From Pseudonocardiales bacterium (GTDB lineage: Bacteria > Actinomycetota > Actinomycetes > Mycobacteriales > Jatrophihabitantaceae), in NCBI GenBank assembly GCA_030840295.1, contig JAVEET010000353.1, positions 1 to 39,173 of the forward strand: a stretch of DNA of 39,173 nt, in the 5' to 3' direction. The position numbers and the translations under genes are program-made. Positions 7,579 through 16,104 of the stretch are shown here, in pieces. The notes below the pieces were generated by a model. It searched no databases. It saw only the letters and a list, made by a program, of their open reading frames with translations, and was not told the DNA's origin. Every line of letters starts with the position of its first letter. The first letter of the stretch is position 1.

Positions 7579-10500
7579 ATGCCTCGCGCCCCACGCCTGC
7601 GAGCAGTGCTGGCCGTTCCGGCCGTTATCGTCGCTGGGGTTGCCTTTCTGGTGGCCTCGGCTTCTGCCGGTCAGGCGGCTCCGACGGAGGCGGATCTGGC
7701 CGTCGCCATCAGCCCGGCCGCACCCAGCCCTGCCGTGCCGGGGAATTCGGTGTCCTGGACGGTGACCCTGATCGACAACGGTCCGTCGGACGCTGTCAAC
7801 CCGAGCCTGACCGACACTGTTCCCGCATCGGTAGCCGGTGTCGTCGTGACGGACGCCCCGGCCGACTGGACCTGCAACGTGACCGGTCAGGACGTGGCAT
7901 GCACCGCCCCCACCTTGGCGTTCGCGACGTCGGTGAGCTTCACGATCACCGGAACCCTGGCGCCGGATTTCACCGGGAACCTGTCCGACACCGTGACAAC
8001 GACTTCCGACACGCCTGACGTGGATCAATCGAACAACAGCGCAACGTCCAATACTCCGAGCGCCCCATCGGCGGACCTGCTGGCGATCAAGTCGCAAGCG
8101 ACGCCGAATCCGGTGGTGCCGGGCGGGCCGGTCAGCTGGACAATCACGGTCACCAACGCCGGCCCATCCGACGCGGTCAATCCGGTCCTTACCGACGCAG
8201 TGAACGCGCACGTCCCGTTTCCGACGATCGGCCCGTTGCCGGCGGGCTGGAATTGTGTACTGGCCGGTCAGAACCTTTCTTGCACCGCGGCATCTATTGC
8301 GGCCGGCACCTCGGCGACCTTCCAGATATCCGGCGAGCTGGTCCCGAACCACATCGGGGACCTTTCGAACAGCGCTTCAGTGACCTCTGATACGGCCGAC
8401 CCGGACCTGACCAACAACGCATCGACCTCCGATACGCCTACCTCCCCTTCGGCAGATCTGGCGGTAGCGATAAGTGCGGCGGCCCCGAATCCGGTGGTAC
8501 CGGGTACATCGGTGTCCTGGACCGTGACGGTGGTCAACAACGGCCTGTCCTGGGCGGTCAACCCCGCGGTGTCCGACGTACTTCCCGACGGGATAACGGG
8601 GATCACGGTGCCGGGTGTGCAAAACCCCTGGTCGTGCCAGGTAACCGGTCAGACGGTCTCCTGTGCCGCATCAACCCTGAGCGTCGGAGCCACGGCGACG
8701 TTCACCATCACCGGCAATCTCGCTCAGGACTTCACCGGCGTCCTGGCCAACCCGGTCACCGCCGGCTCGGAGACCTTCGACCCGGATCTGGCGAACAACA
8801 CAGCGACCTCCAGCACGCCGAGCGCCCCAGCGGCGGATCTGCTGGCGATCAAATCGAAGGCCACACCCGATCCGGTGGTTCCCGGCAAACCGGTCTCATG
8901 GACGGTTACCGTGACCAACAACGGCCCGTCCACGGCGGCTGCCCCGGTGGTCAGTGACACCGTCCCGAGCGCCGTGACCGGCGTAAGCATCCCGACGGTC
9001 CCGCCTGGCTGGACCTGTGCAGCCGTGGGGCAGGACGTATCGTGCCAGGCGGCGTCCATTCCGTCCCAGACTTCGGTGACGTTCACAATCGGTGGCGACC
9101 TGGCAGAGCAGTTCACCGGTGACCTGCTGAACGCGGCCTCGGTGACCTCGACCACCGATGATCCGGATCTGGCCAACAACGTCTCGACGTCCATCACTCC
9201 CACCGCGCCGTCGGCGGATCTGGCGGCCAGCATCTCGAAAACCACGCCGAACCCGGCGGTAGCGGGTAAGGCGGTGAGCTGGACCGTCTCGGTTACCAAC
9301 ACCGGCCCGTCCACTGCTGTGAATCCGAGGATGACCAACTCGTTGCCGGTCGGCGTCAGCGGTATCGCCGTGGAGAGTCCCGGCCCTGCCGGTTGGAGTT
9401 GCACCGTTGCCACGCAGCAGGTGGTATGCCAGGCCCTGACTCTGACTTCCGGCACGACCGCGACGTTCACGATCAGCGCCGACCTGGCCGGTGACTTCTC
9501 GGGCGCCGTGGTCGCCAGTGTCAGCATGACCTCGGATACGCCGGATCCGGTCCCGGCCGACAACTCGGCCAGTTCCAGCACGCCGAGTTCCGCGGCCGCC
9601 GATCTGCTGGCGGTCAAGTCGGTGGCCACACCCGAACCGGCGCGTCCCGGCCACGCAGTCACCTGGACCGTGACCGTCACGAACGATGGCCCGTCCACCG
9701 CGGTGGCACCGACGCTGAAGGACGCGGTCACCGACAGCGTCACCGGTGTCCAGGCGACGACCACCGCCACCGGTTGGACCTGCGCGGTCGTCGGGCAGAA
9801 CGCCACCTGCAAGGCCGCCGCCATGTCGGCCGGCACCTCCATCACAGCCGCCATCACAGGAACCCTCAGCGCCACGTTTACCGGCGCGCTGGTCAACACC
9901 GCCACGGTCACCTCGACCACCGCCGATCCGGCCCCCGCCAACAACACCTCGACCTCGACCACGTCAACCGCCTCCTTGCTGCTATCCAGCAAGGCGACAC
10001 CAGTCACCGTCACCGCAGCTGGCCAGACTGTCGCGTACAGCTTCGAGATCACCAACAGCGGCAGCGCTACCGTCACCAACCTGGCCATCGCCGATCAGTT
10101 CCAAGGATCCGCCGGGCCGGTACCGAGCATCACCTGTCCGGTGAGCACATTGCCGGGCGGCGGCGCCACCACCTGCACCGCCGCGGACTACACGGTCAAG
10201 CAGTCCGACCTCGATACGGGAACCATCGAGAACACCGCGACCGTGAGCGGCGACGATCCGAGGGGCGACCCGGTGACCTCGCGAACATCGACGGTTACCG
10301 TCCAGGCGAATCAGGCCGCCACCCTGGGCCTCGTGAACACAGCCGCCCTCACCGACACCAATCACGATGGCGCTGTCGGCCGCGCTGACGCCCTGACGTG
10401 GTCGTTGACCGTCAGCAACACCGGCAACGTCACCCTGAACGGCCTGCTGATCGACGACCCAGCTGCCGCGTCGATCAGCTGTGCCGCCACCACCCTCGTG

Positions 10501-11139
10501 CCAGGGGCGGTCACTACCTGCACCAGTGCGCCCCATCCACTGACCCAAGCCGAGGTCGACGCCGGCTCGATCACGAACACCGCCACCGCCACCGCGATGC
10601 CGCCCTGCCCGGCCGTCGCTACCTGCCCGGTGGTCAGCTCCGCGTCGGCGACCGTCACGACCAAGCTCGCCGGTACCAGTGCCCTGAACCTGGTCAAGAA
10701 GGCCTCGGTCGCAGACACGAACGGTGATGGCCGGACCGACGCCGGTGACGTCATCACCTGGACCATCGTGGTCGGCAACCGTGGTACCACCACGATCAAG
10801 GGACTCAAGGCCAGTGACCCCACGGCCGGGACGGTGACCTGCCCCGGTGCGACCATCGTCCCGGGCTCGGAGCTGACGTGCACCGTCCCGCCGCACACCA
10901 TCACCGATGCCGAGGCCGCGACCGGTTCGGTGAGCAACACCGCCACGGCGTCGGCCACCAACGTCGCAGACCTCCGGCTCTCTGCGGTGGGCTCGGCGAC
11001 CGTGCATCCCAGAGTGGCCCCGTTGGAACTGCCTATGACCGGCGTTCCGATCCTGCCGCAACTGCTCAGCGGTGCCCTGCTGTTGGGGGTCGGCGCCGGA
11101 TTCACGGTGCTGGCCGGGCGTGGCCGCCGCCGCATTTGA
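7579..11139 (+). CDS. LPXTG-anchored surface protein with nine DUF11-like repeats
   Basis: About 1186 residues. An N-terminal signal peptide (Arg-containing start, AVPAVIVAGVAFLVASA core, SAGQAAP cleavage region) is followed by six Ig-like DUF11 modules of about 127 residues and three shorter, divergent ones. The eighth and ninth carry Asp-rich loops (DTNHDGAVGRAD from D926, DTNGDGRTDAGD from D1046) resembling calcium-binding loops. The C-terminus has LPMTG (1151-1155), a hydrophobic segment and GRGRRRI, a classical sortase substrate signal. It is probably a stalk or adhesin on the cell wall. Each of the first six modules has paired Cys residues around W-x-C and V/L-x-C positions that could form a disulphide. 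The start is uncertain: GTG 7573 or ATG 7579, both with weak ribosome binding sites. No sortase gene is in the window. Confidence 0.88.
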   Translation: MPRAPRLRAVLAVPAVIVAGVAFLVASASAGQAAPTEADLAVAISPAAPSPAVPGNSVSWTVTLIDNGPSDAVNPSLTDTVPASVAGVVVTDAPADWTCNVTGQDVACTAPTLAFATSVSFTITGTLAPDFTGNLSDTVTTTSDTPDVDQSNNSATSNTPSAPSADLLAIKSQATPNPVVPGGPVSWTITVTNAGPSDAVNPVLTDAVNAHVPFPTIGPLPAGWNCVLAGQNLSCTAASIAAGTSATFQISGELVPNHIGDLSNSASVTSDTADPDLTNNASTSDTPTSPSADLAVAISAAAPNPVVPGTSVSWTVTVVNNGLSWAVNPAVSDVLPDGITGITVPGVQNPWSCQVTGQTVSCAASTLSVGATATFTITGNLAQDFTGVLANPVTAGSETFDPDLANNTATSSTPSAPAADLLAIKSKATPDPVVPGKPVSWTVTVTNNGPSTAAAPVVSDTVPSAVTGVSIPTVPPGWTCAAVGQDVSCQAASIPSQTSVTFTIGGDLAEQFTGDLLNAASVTSTTDDPDLANNVSTSITPTAPSADLAASISKTTPNPAVAGKAVSWTVSVTNTGPSTAVNPRMTNSLPVGVSGIAVESPGPAGWSCTVATQQVVCQALTLTSGTTATFTISADLAGDFSGAVVASVSMTSDTPDPVPADNSASSSTPSSAAADLLAVKSVATPEPARPGHAVTWTVTVTNDGPSTAVAPTLKDAVTDSVTGVQATTTATGWTCAVVGQNATCKAAAMSAGTSITAAITGTLSATFTGALVNTATVTSTTADPAPANNTSTSTTSTASLLLSSKATPVTVTAAGQTVAYSFEITNSGSATVTNLAIADQFQGSAGPVPSITCPVSTLPGGGATTCTAADYTVKQSDLDTGTIENTATVSGDDPRGDPVTSRTSTVTVQANQAATLGLVNTAALTDTNHDGAVGRADALTWSLTVSNTGNVTLNGLLIDDPAAASISCAATTLVPGAVTTCTSAPHPLTQAEVDAGSITNTATATAMPPCPAVATCPVVSSASATVTTKLAGTSALNLVKKASVADTNGDGRTDAGDVITWTIVVGNRGTTTIKGLKASDPTAGTVTCPGATIVPGSELTCTVPPHTITDAEAATGSVSNTATASATNVADLRLSAVGSATVHPRVAPLELPMTGVPILPQLLSGALLLGVGAGFTVLAGRGRRRI
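7690..9969 (+). repeat. Six tandem DUF11 coding repeats, period 381 bp
   Basis: Repeat units begin at 7690, 8071, 8452, 8833, 9214 and 9598, ending near 9969. The first four steps are exactly 381 bases, then 384. Units 1, 3 and 5 open with ADLAVAIS or ADLAASIS. Units 2, 4 and 6 open with ADLLAIKS or ADLLAVKS. The array is therefore a three-fold repeat of a two-module block rather than six independent copies. Confidence 0.85.
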
Positions 11140-11149
11140 GCAGGCCCTG

Positions 11150-12184
11150 TCAGCCGATCGGGGAGTGCGCGGCGGGCCAGCTGAACCTTTGGCTGCGGGC
11201 CAAGGCGCCGAAGGCGCTTCCCGCCGACGGTGAGGTGCTGACCTGCCAATTGCAGTTCGCCGGCGGTGCCGGCAGGTTGAAGTACACCAGGGCCCGCAGG
11301 TTCGGAAATGACCGCATCGCGCTGGGGATAGCGGCCAGCCAGGCAGCTTTGGCATCTGCCTGTGGCGGCTGCTCGATGGTCCCGTACTCGGCCAGCATGA
11401 ATGGCTTCCTCCCGAACCCGTTGGCCTTCAGCCACTGGTAGAACGGGGTCACGGTCTGCGCGAAGGAGTGCCATGGCTTGCCCCGGCAGGACGCGAAGTT
11501 GTAGGGATCCCAGGCGACCCAGTCGATTACGTCATCGCCCGGCCACATCTGTTTGTACCTGGCCTGCCAGGTGGCGTCGGAAAGTCCCATCATGTCCCAC
11601 ACCCAGCGGACGTTCCTGGCACCGGCCTGCCGAGTTCGGAGGACGACGTGCCGGAAGGCTGCGGCGAAGTCAGCGGCATTGCCGTGTTGGTGGAATTGCA
11701 GTTCCGGCTCATGGGAGAACGAGACCAGAACCGGCACTCCGATCAGCGCAAGGCGCTTTGCCTCGGATTCGATGACTGCGTCCTGCTTGCCTGCCGCGAT
11801 CCCTTGCCAGGACATCGGAGAATTGTTGCGGTCATTCGGTTCCCAGTTGAGGAGCAACAGGTGCCCGGAGCCGGCCAGTGTTCGCTCACTGAGGGTGGGG
11901 AAGGCATCGAACCAGCGGTGATAGGTGTGCACGATGTCCAGGCGTCGCCCGGTGGTCCGCTCCGCTGCAGCCACCGCCGCCACGAGTTTTGATTGTTGGT
12001 CCGGCAATGCCGAACCCCACCAGCTTCCGCAGGTCGGGCTGACCGCCTGGGTCACCAGGCAGGGCCGAGTCTCGGAGCGCTGCCACAGCAACAGCGAAAC
12101 TCCGAGAACGACGCTTGCGGCGATCAGCACCGAGACCACCCGAAAGCGCCTCGGGAAGGAACCATCCATTCGCCGTAGGACCAT
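11150..12184 (-). CDS. Membrane-anchored GH26-like glycoside hydrolase
   Basis: A 344-residue protein with a basic N-terminus and a single hydrophobic segment (about 15-34), so probably a signal anchor or uncleaved signal. The rest fits the GH26 (beta-mannanase/glucanase) clan A barrel: WGSALP near 56, a strand with LLLNWEPND, SFSHEPE at 155-161 with likely acid/base E159, WVWDMMG at 194-200, DWVAWDPYN at 221-229, and MLAEYGT at 263-269 with likely nucleophile E266. It is convergent with the surface-protein gene, only 10 bases from its stop, and divergent from the polysaccharide operon. A role in trimming that polymer outside the membrane is inference. The start may instead be the ATG at 12169; neither has a strong ribosome binding site. 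Confidence 0.8.
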   Translation of the reverse strand: MVLRRMDGSFPRRFRVVSVLIAASVVLGVSLLLWQRSETRPCLVTQAVSPTCGSWWGSALPDQQSKLVAAVAAAERTTGRRLDIVHTYHRWFDAFPTLSERTLAGSGHLLLLNWEPNDRNNSPMSWQGIAAGKQDAVIESEAKRLALIGVPVLVSFSHEPELQFHQHGNAADFAAAFRHVVLRTRQAGARNVRWVWDMMGLSDATWQARYKQMWPGDDVIDWVAWDPYNFASCRGKPWHSFAQTVTPFYQWLKANGFGRKPFMLAEYGTIEQPPQADAKAAWLAAIPSAMRSFPNLRALVYFNLPAPPANCNWQVSTSPSAGSAFGALARSQRFSWPAAHSPIG

Positions 12185-12211
12185 GCACGGAGAGTAACCG
12201 TTTCCGCACTT

Positions 12212-12240
12212 TTCTTACACGCCGTACACATAAACTTCAA
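12212..12240 (-). promoter_or_regulatory. Candidate promoter of the minus-strand GH26 gene
   Basis: On the minus strand TTGAAG (plus 12235-12240) and TAAGAA (plus 12212-12217) are 17 bases apart, in an A/T-rich stretch rare for this genome. Transcription would begin about 20 bases before the GH26 start. The -10 match is poor, so this is only a candidate. Confidence 0.3.
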
Positions 12241-12311
12241 ATTTCGGTCTTTTCGCTGCTAAATCTAGGGCTAGCCGTAACTCTCAGTACATGACTTACC
12301 GCATTCTTAGT

Positions 12312-12418
12312 AACACGGCGTGTTCATTCTTGACTCGTCCGGTTCGCCGGACATCAGTCGCTTCGTCGTCCGCAGCGTGGAGCGACCACCGAACCCAACA
12401 CCTTCGGAGGATCCACGC
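12312..12418 (+). promoter_or_regulatory. Structured 5' leader of the polysaccharide operon
   Basis: Several stems can form. AACAC-GGC-GTGTT lies at 12312-12324. GTCCGG-TTCG-CCGGAC (12337-12352) is a stable UUCG tetraloop hairpin. GCGTGGA (12375-12381) pairs with TCCACGC (12412-12418), and inside it CCACCGAA (12386-12393) pairs with TTCGGAGG (12403-12410) with one mismatch. The innermost stem covers GGAGG (12406-12410), the ribosome binding site of the leader ORF at 12421. The arrangement suggests translational control by an RNA-binding protein, temperature, a ligand or a small RNA. It matches no riboswitch class I know. Confidence 0.5.
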
Positions 12419-12420
12419 AC

Positions 12421-12471
12421 ATGTGCTTCGATCAACCCCAGTCCACCCGGTCGGCGGTGTCGGCACTATGA
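12421..12471 (+). CDS. 16-residue leader peptide, translationally coupled to the acyltransferase
   Basis: ATG at 12421 follows GGAGG by 10 bases. The frame encodes MCFDQPQSTRSAVSAL and stops at 12469-12471, so its TGA overlaps the acyltransferase ATG (12468-12470) as ATGA. This is the best ribosome binding site in the leader, whereas the acyltransferase start has none of its own, so ribosomes finishing the leader probably restart on the large gene. The peptide has one Cys at position 2 and no run of a single amino acid, so classical attenuation is not obvious. I do not recognise it. Its being translated is inference from the signals. Confidence 0.55.
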   Translation: MCFDQPQSTRSAVSAL

Positions 12472-14567
12472 CGCAGTTACTGCAGCGGCCTGAACGGCCC
12501 GTCGTCACCGCGCCGCGCGGCACCCCCGCCGCGCCGGCCCCCCTCAGCCGCAAGTTCCGCCCGGACATCGAGGGTATCCGGGCCTTCGCAGTGCTCTCCG
12601 TGGTCCTTTACCACGCCAATCTCGGAGTTCGCGGCGGGTTCGTGGGGGTGGACGTATTCTTCGTCATCTCCGGGTTCCTGATCACCCGGCAGTTGACCAA
12701 ATCAGTCGGCGTGGCCGGCCTGCGAGCCCTGCCTGGTTTCTACGCCCGTCGCATCAAGCGGCTACTGCCGGCCTCGGCCGTCGTGGTGGTGGCGACGGTA
12801 CTCGCGGCCAGGGTTTGGGCCCCGCCGCTGCAGGTGCGATCGATCACCATGGACGGCCTGTTCACGACGTTCTACGGGTTGAACTACCGACTGGCGATCG
12901 AAGGTACCCAGTACCTACACCAGAATGATGCTGTCTCGCCCTTGCAGCACTTCTGGTCCCTCGGCGTCGAAGAACAGTTCTATGTCGTATGGCCGATCCT
13001 GATCCTTGCGGTCGGCTTCACCGGCCGGCGGATCCGCGGCCCGCTGCTGGCGGTAGCGCTGCTCAGCCTCACCGCCCTGTCGTTTCACTGGTCCATCGCG
13101 ATGACGGCAGGCAATTCCTCCTGGGCCTACTTCTCCTTGCAGACCCGAGCCTGGGAACTGGCCACCGGCGCACTGGTTGCCATCAGCGCGGATCGGTTGG
13201 CCCGGCTGCCTCGCCGGTTTGCAGGCGCGCTGGGCTGGATCGGACTCGTCGTCATGGTCGGATCGGCTTTCTGGATAAGCGATGCCACTGCCTATCCCGG
13301 GTCGGCCGCCGCGGTTCCGGTCGGGTCGGCCGCACTGATCATCGCCGCCGGTTGCGGCGCCCGCCGGGGCGTCGAGCGGATCTTCTCCGAGCCGCTGCTG
13401 CAATGCATCGGCCGGTTGTCCTACTCCTTCTACCTCTGGCACTGGCCGATGCTGATCATCGCCCCGATGGTCGTCGGTCACCCCCTGGATGTGGCCGGCC
13501 GGTGCACCATCGTCGTGCTGTCGCTCGTCGTTGCGCTGCTGTCGTTCCTCGTCGTCGAGGAGCCGGGCCGGCGGATCGCGCTGGGAACGCTGCAGTGGCT
13601 CTTCGGCGGCGTCCTCATCTCCAGCGCCATCGTGTGCGTGGGCGCGCTGGTGCTGACGAATCTACCGTCGCTACGAGGCCATGGCGCTGCGGTCACGTTG
13701 GCCTCGGGACCCAGCCAGCCGGCGCCGAAGTTCCTCGACACCGTCGAGCACTACGTCAGTTCGGCCATGGCCACCACCGCCGCTCCCAGCAACCTGACAC
13801 CCGAGCCCGCGCATGCCGCCGGTGATACTCCGGACGCATCGCGCAACGGCTGTCACCTCGACTTCCTGGTGATCCAGCAGGCCGCGTGCGCCTTCGGGGA
13901 CACCGCCGCGACGAAAACTGCCGTGCTCTTCGGCGATTCCCATATGGAGCAATGGGAACCTGCCTTCAGCGCAGCCGGCAAGCAACAGCACTGGAAGATC
14001 ATCAACTGGACAAAGTCGGCCTGTCCGGCAGCCAAACTCACCGTCGTCTCACCAACCCTGAATCGCGACTACACCGAATGCGACACCTGGCGGTCGGCCA
14101 CGATAGCCCGCATCGTGGCCCTGAAACCCGCGATGATCTTCGTCGGTGAATCGGAGAACACCAAGGGAATCCACAAGTTCACTCCAGCGGAATGGACGAA
14201 CGCGACCCTGGACACGCTCAACATGCTGCGAGCCCAGACCAAAGCCAAGATTGTCTTCATGGGCGACACACCAACTCCTCGCTCCACGGTGTCGGACTGC
14301 GTCTCGGCCCACCTCAACGATGTTCGGCCCTGCGTCACCGACCTGGCCCATGCCCATACCTATCCCGATCGGCACAAGGCAATGCAGCCGGCGATCACCG
14401 CGGCTGGATACCCCTACGTCGATCCGCAGCCATGGTTGTGTTCGTCGAGCGGATGTCCACCCATCATCGGTAACTACCTGGTGTACCGCGACGCGACCCA
14501 TGTCAGCCGTGAGTACGTCCAATTCCTGACACCGTTGATCGCAACGCTCTTCGGTACCGCCCGATGA
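12468..14567 (+). CDS. Membrane O-acyltransferase (acyltransferase 3) with C-terminal SGNH domain
   Basis: A 699-residue membrane enzyme of the OafA/OatA type. The acyltransferase-3 part (about 30-420) begins RPDIEGIRAFAVLSVVLYH with conserved R31 and H49. It continues with GGFVGVDVFFVISGFLIT (56-73) and HFWSLGVEEQFYVVWP, and has about ten membrane segments. A periplasmic-side SGNH hydrolase-like domain follows: GDSHMEQW with Ser491, and DATH with D675 and H678, completing the catalytic set. Such fusions move acyl groups, usually acetyl, across the membrane and onto extracellular glycans or peptidoglycan. As the first main gene of an operon with a GT2 synthase and Ugd, the likely acceptor is the polymer they make. 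The start is chosen by the ATGA overlap with the leader peptide and by the family N-terminus. Confidence 0.9.
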   Translation: MTQLLQRPERPVVTAPRGTPAAPAPLSRKFRPDIEGIRAFAVLSVVLYHANLGVRGGFVGVDVFFVISGFLITRQLTKSVGVAGLRALPGFYARRIKRLLPASAVVVVATVLAARVWAPPLQVRSITMDGLFTTFYGLNYRLAIEGTQYLHQNDAVSPLQHFWSLGVEEQFYVVWPILILAVGFTGRRIRGPLLAVALLSLTALSFHWSIAMTAGNSSWAYFSLQTRAWELATGALVAISADRLARLPRRFAGALGWIGLVVMVGSAFWISDATAYPGSAAAVPVGSAALIIAAGCGARRGVERIFSEPLLQCIGRLSYSFYLWHWPMLIIAPMVVGHPLDVAGRCTIVVLSLVVALLSFLVVEEPGRRIALGTLQWLFGGVLISSAIVCVGALVLTNLPSLRGHGAAVTLASGPSQPAPKFLDTVEHYVSSAMATTAAPSNLTPEPAHAAGDTPDASRNGCHLDFLVIQQAACAFGDTAATKTAVLFGDSHMEQWEPAFSAAGKQQHWKIINWTKSACPAAKLTVVSPTLNRDYTECDTWRSATIARIVALKPAMIFVGESENTKGIHKFTPAEWTNATLDTLNMLRAQTKAKIVFMGDTPTPRSTVSDCVSAHLNDVRPCVTDLAHAHTYPDRHKAMQPAITAAGYPYVDPQPWLCSSSGCPPIIGNYLVYRDATHVSREYVQFLTPLIATLFGTAR

Positions 14568-14616
14568 CCCGCCGGAGAACGCCGCAGCGTCGGGTGGCAA
14601 TCGACAGGAGCACAGG

Positions 14617-16104
14617 TTGCTAGTCGGACTGCTTCAAATCAGGGAGACCATCCAGCAACACGCACATCTTTACCTGTTCAGCATCTTCGTCCTGCTCACC
14701 TGGCTCATCTGGCTGGCCAAGGTCGCCCTGTCGCGACGCTACCGGCCTTGGACCGAGCCCTACGAAACCACGACCAGCGTGGTGATCCCGGTGGTGGACG
14801 AACCTGTCGAGCTGTTTCGTGATGTGCTGCAGCGGATCGTGGATCAAGGCCCGACCCAGACCGTGGTCATCATCAACGGCCGCCGCAATCCTGTGCTGGA
14901 GGAGGTGTGCGAGGAATTCCACGCCGACATCGAGTGGCTCTGGACGCCAGTGGCCGGTAAGCGGAACGCGGTCCGGGTCGGCACCGAGCGGGCGGTCGGC
15001 GAGGTCGTTCTGCTCGTCGACAGCGACACTATCTGGACACCCGGAACGCTGAGCGAACTGGTCAAGCCGTTCGCCGACCCGACTGTGGGTGGCGTGACCA
15101 CGCGGCAACGCATCCTCGAGCCGGAAAGAGGCTTTCTCACCCGGTGGGCCGACTGGCTGGAGAACAGCCGTGCGCTGTACTCGATGCCGGCCCAGAGCGT
15201 GCTCGGTACCGTCGGATGCCTGCCGGGTCGCACGATCGCGTTCCGTCGCCGGGTCCTCGAACTCGCCATGCCGGACTTCATGACCCAGCGGTTTCTCGGC
15301 GTATTTCTCGAGGTGTCCGATGACCGGACCTTGACCAATCTCGCGCTCAAGATGGGATTTCGCACCGTGTACCAGTCGACCAGCCTTGTCTACACCGATG
15401 CGCCGACCCAGCCCAAGAAGCTGATCAAGCAGCAGTTCCGGTGGGCGCGGGGTAGTCAGTACAACACCCTGCGGATGTTGCCCTGGATGCTCGGCCATGC
15501 CCCGATGCTGGCTTTCTTCTTCCTGGCCGACATCCTGTTGCCCTTTCTCTGGTTGTCCTCCTTGATCGCCTGGATTCTCCGGGCGACCAGCCATACCGGT
15601 GCGAATCTCTACCAGGGGCTGCTCCACCTCAACGGCCGAAGCCACCCGCTGATCGCGGTGATCGTGTTGACCGTGCTGGCCTCCACTCTGTCGATGTGCT
15701 TACGCCAGCTCAGACACCTCTACGAGGCCCCCGGTGATCTGCTGCGGATGCCGTGCTTCATCCTCTTCAGCACCCTGGTCCTGATGCCGATCCGGATGTA
15801 CGGCTTTGTGAGGCTCGGCCATGTCGGCGGCTGGGGAACCCGAAAGGACGCCTTCACCGCACCCAGCGCCGGTATGTCGTCGGGTGGGTCCGGCCACCAC
15901 GGCGACCCGGTCGACTCCGGCGGCCATCATCTGCCGCGCGAAGACCTGCCGACCAGACCTGCGGGCGCTGTGCTTACTGCAGCCGTGTCCCGTACTGCGA
16001 CACCCGAAACCATGGCCGACGGTGACCCCCGCGGCCTTATCCCATACATGATCGCGATTGTGATCCTTGCTCTTGGAGTTGGCTACGATGCGCTTCTCTT
16101 CTGA
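14617..16104 (+). CDS. Processive GT2 polysaccharide synthase (hyaluronan/cellulose synthase-like)
   Basis: A 495-residue integral membrane glycosyltransferase. A membrane segment (about 18-37) precedes the GT-A catalytic domain. GKRNAV (114-119) and DSD (135-137) bind the nucleotide sugar and metal, SDDRTLT (234-240) holds the catalytic Asp, and QQFRWARGSQ (272-281) is the Q-x-x-RW motif of processive synthases that polymerise and export a chain. Three or more membrane segments follow (about 292-400), then a low-complexity stretch and a last segment near the end (LIPYMIAIVILALGVGY). The start is TTG 14617 with AGGAG six bases before it. Next to Ugd it resembles hasA beside hasB, but the sugar specificity cannot be read from sequence. 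It overlaps the next gene by 17 bases. Confidence 0.88.
   Translation: MLVGLLQIRETIQQHAHLYLFSIFVLLTWLIWLAKVALSRRYRPWTEPYETTTSVVIPVVDEPVELFRDVLQRIVDQGPTQTVVIINGRRNPVLEEVCEEFHADIEWLWTPVAGKRNAVRVGTERAVGEVVLLVDSDTIWTPGTLSELVKPFADPTVGGVTTRQRILEPERGFLTRWADWLENSRALYSMPAQSVLGTVGCLPGRTIAFRRRVLELAMPDFMTQRFLGVFLEVSDDRTLTNLALKMGFRTVYQSTSLVYTDAPTQPKKLIKQQFRWARGSQYNTLRMLPWMLGHAPMLAFFFLADILLPFLWLSSLIAWILRATSHTGANLYQGLLHLNGRSHPLIAVIVLTVLASTLSMCLRQLRHLYEAPGDLLRMPCFILFSTLVLMPIRMYGFVRLGHVGGWGTRKDAFTAPSAGMSSGGSGHHGDPVDSGGHHLPREDLPTRPAGAVLTAAVSRTATPETMADGDPRGLIPYMIAIVILALGVGYDALLF

Noticed and set aside
7690-9969. A regular repeat array considered as CRISPR
   Set aside because: The period is 381 bases, the units are coding and diverged, and there is no short repeat-spacer pattern or cas gene.
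8724-11355. Long minus-strand open frames across the DUF11 gene
   Set aside because: They follow from the repetitive, GC-rich coding sequence on the + strand, have Val/Ala or Arg/Gly bias, and lack start signals.
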